Positions 15,990 through 18,870 of a DNA stretch of 18,870 nucleotides are shown in pieces (the first letter of the stretch is position 1; every line of letters starts with the position of its first letter). Position numbers and translations under genes: made by a program. The notes under the pieces are model-generated. The model ran no database searches. It was given only the letters and a program-made list of their open reading frames with translations, and was not told the DNA's origin. Location: assembly GCA_964539665.1 (NCBI GenBank), contig CAZIKB010000123.1, forward strand, positions 1 through 18,870. Direction: 5' to 3'. Source of the DNA: CAZIKB01 sp964539665 (GTDB lineage Bacteria > Zhuqueibacterota > Zhuqueibacteria > Oceanimicrobiales > Oceanimicrobiaceae).

Positions 15990-16496
15990 TTAAATGTAAC
16001 CACCTCTTGCTGGCGGTAATTTTTTGTATTCAGGTTTTGATTCTATTATTGATATGATAAAACTATTTAATTTCATTAAATCTCTTACTTGAGAATTGTG
16101 TTCGTTTAGTGGGTATGTCCAGATAGTAGTTTTATCTTTCAACTTATACTTTATTCGTAAGATTTGGTCGCCAGAATTTGGTTCTATAGAAACTGAAATA
16201 CTATCGTATTGTGAAATATATTTAAATGTATCAGGCAGAGAAAAATAATTAAACTCTTCTGCTTTTTCAAATATACTATTCTGTTCTTCATCAGTTAACC
16301 AAAATTTTACCTCTATTACCCCATCTAATACCAAATCCTTTTTATAAGTATTCTCAAATGTATTCAGTTCATTTTTAAAACTATACTTAAAATAGATTTG
16401 AACAAATTGATTTACTGGTTCCATTGAAGAATCTTGGCATGATAAAAGAAAGAAACATAACAACGGTAAAATGAAAATAGATTTTTGGTAATTCAT
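15990..16496 (-). CDS. small lipoprotein, function unknown
   Basis: A 168-residue lipoprotein with signal ending FFLLSC (Cys20); AGGGAG lies upstream of the ATG. The mature chain opens with 'VQIYFKYSFKNELNTFENTYKKDLVLDG', continues with a helix 'LTDEEQNSIFEKAEEFNYFSLPDTF', then strands ('SISVSIEPNSGDQILRIKYKLKDKTTIWTY') and a final helix ('VRDLMKLNSFIISIIES'). I have the impression that proteins with the 'NTF...KDLV.DG...LT..E' layout also occur in Bacillota, but I know no function. The order strand, helix with 'YF.L', strands, helix resembles the emfourin-like domain at 8824-7853, though without the SGG motif. It lies 189 bases downstream of serpin D in an AT-rich gap that may hold its promoter. 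Confidence 0.8.
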   Translation of the reverse strand: MNYQKSIFILPLLCFFLLSCQDSSMEPVNQFVQIYFKYSFKNELNTFENTYKKDLVLDGVIEVKFWLTDEEQNSIFEKAEEFNYFSLPDTFKYISQYDSISVSIEPNSGDQILRIKYKLKDKTTIWTYPLNEHNSQVRDLMKLNSFIISIIESKPEYKKLPPARGGYI

Positions 16497-16685
16497 TTCT
16501 GTTCTCCCTTATTCATTGAAGAGTCTTCTTACTCTTAATTGTAAATTTTGTATGACTTTCATTTACGAACATTTCAATAATATTTTCATTATAGCAACTG
16601 TTTTTGTACATGCTATTCCATCATCCCATATTACTTGAGTATTCATTGTTATTGCCATTTATTATCGATCAGTTTATTCATACAC

Positions 16686-17909
16686 TCACTGCAAAACAGG
16701 CTCAACAATCTTCCCTATAAAAAGAATGGTCTGCGAATGATCTTCCCGAATCACAAATAAGAAAGGCTGGTCAACCCGCATGATTTTCGGTTGATTAATA
16801 GAAGCGCTCTCTGCTATCGCCACAACCGTCACTGCCGCCGCTTCTGTACCTTCTTCATTGACTTCTACAAATGTTTTGTGTTTCACGTAATCAATAAATA
16901 AGCCGCCAGGTTTATACATCCGGGTGAAATCCGCCTGACCTGTGAATGCAACTTCCATCCCCAGCGCTTTTAAAATATCATTTAACTTGATCTCATATTC
17001 AAGTTTGAAGGTCGGAAGCTGAAGGAAAACCGAATCAGAAGAAAAGGCGGTCAACCAACTCTGCCAGTTTTGCTCATCCAGCGTATTAACCAATGCATCT
17101 ATATTCCGGTCTGGCTTTGGTAAAAAAATGGTCATTCTAAAAGCTTCGTCTCCATACGGTAAATCAATGGCCTGGAAATCGTCATTTTCCAGGTAATTAT
17201 AATTCCCGGTTTGCAGCATCATTCTGCATTCTTTTTGAGAGCCATCTGGCAGTGTAAAAAAATCATCCTGAGTTAAATCTTTGTCAAATTCATAGGTCCA
17301 GGTGCCCTTAAAATAGATGGCGTTGATTAGAAACATGACAATGCTGGGATCGATGTTTTTTATAATTTCCTCGATCTTGCTGTTGGTATTTTCTTTAACC
17401 CAGGAGTTAATAATTTCCACAGCGTTCGGATCTGCAAAATCCAGTGCCTGTACCATAGCATCGAAATAGGTCTTATTGAGATCAATGAATTCCGGTTCAA
17501 ACGTCTTATCCTGGCGGTACCAGATGGAATTAGCAATTGTAAAGACCACTTCAGGATCGAGCCGGGTGAGTAACTCAATCAGACTTTGATAAGACCGATT
17601 AATTTCTTCGGTGGTCAGGCCAGCGAACTCAAGAGTTTGTTCCATTGCAGCCTGGGTCTCGCCATTGGCGCCGTTCAGGGTCATGCCCAGCGCCATGGAA
17701 ACACTTAACGGAGAGATGAAAATGTTTTTATCTACATCCGCTTTTGTGATTTCCTTAAAAAGTTTAAAGCCAAATCGATTGTCCGATTGCACCAGTTTTT
17801 TTTCGGCAACAGTCAATTCACGTATTTCAGACGATGCCGGATTTTTTGAACATTGCCATAAAATAAGGCTAATTGCGAGTAGAAAGATAAAATTCAGTCC
17901 TTTTAACAT
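16686..17909 (-). CDS. serpin D: lipoprotein serine protease inhibitor
   Basis: A 407-residue serpin with signal ending SLILWQC (Cys20); AAAGGAG lies seven bases before the ATG. Core elements are intact: FISPLSVSMALGMTLNGA, NSIWYRQ, INAIYFKGTW, VKHKTFVEV, signature VDQPFLFVI and inhibitory hinge EEGTEAAA. P1 by counting from the hinge is Ser368 and P1' Ala369 (context AIAES/ASINQ); the acidic P2 Glu sets it apart from the other copies. It is separated from serpins A-C by two small lipoproteins and the FadL-like gene. It starts 16 bases after the small lipoprotein gene ending at 17926, so those two are probably one transcript. The helix-B DNA (around 17650-17710) is nearly identical to that in serpin C (around 13465-13530), which points to recent duplication or gene conversion. 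Confidence 0.95.
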   Translation of the reverse strand: MLKGLNFIFLLAISLILWQCSKNPASSEIRELTVAEKKLVQSDNRFGFKLFKEITKADVDKNIFISPLSVSMALGMTLNGANGETQAAMEQTLEFAGLTTEEINRSYQSLIELLTRLDPEVVFTIANSIWYRQDKTFEPEFIDLNKTYFDAMVQALDFADPNAVEIINSWVKENTNSKIEEIIKNIDPSIVMFLINAIYFKGTWTYEFDKDLTQDDFFTLPDGSQKECRMMLQTGNYNYLENDDFQAIDLPYGDEAFRMTIFLPKPDRNIDALVNTLDEQNWQSWLTAFSSDSVFLQLPTFKLEYEIKLNDILKALGMEVAFTGQADFTRMYKPGGLFIDYVKHKTFVEVNEEGTEAAAVTVVAIAESASINQPKIMRVDQPFLFVIREDHSQTILFIGKIVEPVLQ

Positions 17910-17925
17910 AGTCGTTACTCCTTTT

Positions 17926-18351
17926 TCATAACATGGAAATTTTCAACAACGCTTTGTATTCAGATTGTTCTGGATTTTCAGTGGAAACAGGATACGGATC
18001 GAGCTGCATCAAGGTAACTCTGTAACCAAGTGTATCTTGGGATACATGACCATCAGTATGAGCTTCAGTTACGTAACCAGAAATAACGGTGTCCACAAAG
18101 GTAGAATCTGCTTGCCCTTGCAGTACCCAGAGTCGTACTCGAGCCCGGCCTTCCCAAACGCAAACGACGTCACTGGCACACCGCGATTCTTCAAGGATTT
18201 GCTGAAAGCCAACTTCAAGATTTGCTGGCTGCAATATTTTGCTCTCGCCATATTTCAGCCAAAATGCCTTATCGATTTCTGGGTCTGAGTTTACTATTAT
18301 ATCCTGACAAGAGCAAAACACGACGATTAATAGAATTATGATTTTTTTCAT
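17926..18351 (-). CDS. small lipoprotein with SRC...CVWEG motif, co-transcribed with serpin D
   Basis: A 141-residue lipoprotein. The signal contains two candidate lipid cysteines (FCSC, Cys13 and Cys15; Cys15 fits better with Ser at -1). The mature part has 'FWLKYGESKILQ', 'LEVGFQQILEESRCASDVVCVWEGRARVRLWV' with Cys58 and Cys64 probably forming a disulfide, and 'GYRVTLMQLDPYP'. This 'DSRCP.dv.CvW.G.a' pattern recurs in exported proteins of unknown function in several phyla; I know no activity for it. GGAGGT lies very close (three bases) to the ATG. Only 16 bases separate its stop from serpin D's start, a tight spacing that suggests co-expression and perhaps a shared role. The small beta fold with a disulfide would suit an inhibitor or binding protein, but that is inference. 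Confidence 0.82.
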   Translation of the reverse strand: MKKIIILLIVVFCSCQDIIVNSDPEIDKAFWLKYGESKILQPANLEVGFQQILEESRCASDVVCVWEGRARVRLWVLQGQADSTFVDTVISGYVTEAHTDGHVSQDTLGYRVTLMQLDPYPVSTENPEQSEYKALLKISML

Positions 18352-18413
18352 GGTACCTCCAAATAAATAACTGTTTGCGCGATAAAATTACTTAATCTGA
18401 ATAGCCAATATTC

Positions 18414-18833
18414 TTATTCATCCGTAAAACCCGTGATATGGATTTTATGAGCCGGGTTCTGCAAAATATCTGGAGTCAAAATCATCGTAGAAACCCGGGC
18501 TGCTTCATAGCATCCATTTTCTTTAATTTTGCCCGGTATCCACCAATACAGAATGGCTTCTTTGCCGGCTTCATAGCCAAAAATTTCATCGACTGCAATA
18601 GCTCGTTCCTGCCAGGATTCAATCTTGTCCGGACTATCCGGACATCTATCCAGGCTGTATAAAGCTAAAGTCTCAGGATTAACGGCCATGTGATGAATGA
18701 CTCTACCAGTTGCATTAACCATAATCAACTCACCTTCAGAACCTGTCATAATCGAAAATGGATTAGTGTCCCCAGCACAGGCGACGATGAAAGCAATTAG
18801 GAACAAGGAAATATAGGTTTGTCGAGTAGACAT
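18414..18833 (-). CDS. small lipoprotein, function unknown
   Basis: A 139-residue lipoprotein with signal ending FIVAC (Cys19), the best consensus lipobox in the window. AGGAG lies seven bases before the ATG. The mature chain begins with 'GELIMVNATGRVIHHMAV', a strand-turn-strand with a conserved-looking N-x-TG, and includes C84 in 'LDRCPDSPDK' region and a later Cys in 'KENGCYEAARV', which could form a disulfide. The middle 'GYEAGKEAILYWWIPG' is a hydrophobic strand pair. I do not recognise the family. It precedes the small lipoprotein and serpin D by 62 bases and may be the first gene of that transcript; only 37 bases of upstream DNA are in the window, so its promoter cannot be judged. Confidence 0.8.
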   Translation of the reverse strand: MSTRQTYISLFLIAFIVACAGDTNPFSIMTGSEGELIMVNATGRVIHHMAVNPETLALYSLDRCPDSPDKIESWQERAIAVDEIFGYEAGKEAILYWWIPGKIKENGCYEAARVSTMILTPDILQNPAHKIHITGFTDE

Positions 18834-18870
18834 AATATGACTCCTATATTAATACACGTACATTAAGACA

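Overview
The window is about 18.9 kb of AT-rich DNA from a Gram-negative bacterium of the Fibrobacterota-Chlorobiota-Bacteroidota (FCB) neighbourhood, for example Calditrichota, Ignavibacteriota or a KSB1-like lineage. Three things suggest this. Two proteins end in the 'NYPNPFNP...ASGxYFY' domain typical of type IX secretion cargo in those phyla. There are many short lipoproteins with relaxed lipoboxes, and there are several outer-membrane beta-barrels. No rRNA, tRNA, CRISPR array, transposase or phage gene was seen. The exact phylum is inference.

All 15 genes lie on the minus strand, so transcription runs from high to low coordinates. Every product starts with a secretion signal or a lipoprotein signal, and no cytoplasmic protein is encoded. 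This is a stretch devoted to the cell envelope and surface.

Reading with transcription: two small lipoproteins (18833-18414 and 18351-17926) lead into serpin D (17909-16686). Two more small lipoproteins follow (16496-15990 and 15809-15246). Next is a FadL/OmpP1-like barrel gene (15024-13735) split by one in-frame TGA. Serpin C (13724-12504) starts right at its end and is followed closely by serpin B (12442-11207). After a 471-base gap rich in inverted repeats comes serpin A (10735-9518). A cysteine-rich lipoprotein (9392-8946) and a lipoprotein with an emfourin-like N-terminal domain (8824-7853) follow. The last block is a probable operon: a VIT/VWA protein with a type IX-type tail (7730-5376), a large beta-barrel (5358-3526) and a repeat protein of about 14 propeller-like units with the same tail (3474-763). 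A small lipoprotein (673-176) closes the window.

The most striking content is the set of four paralogous lipoprotein serpins. Their scaffold and hinge are nearly identical, but they differ exactly in the reactive-centre loop that meets the target protease. With the emfourin-like lipoprotein, this looks like an envelope-anchored set of protease inhibitors. It could guard against foreign proteases or against the cell's own secreted ones. No protease gene is present here, so the targets are unknown.

Most longer gaps in the lipoprotein half carry inverted repeats of similar layout. Positions 1-175, 7731-7852 and 16497-16685 hold no gene or clear signal that I can support.
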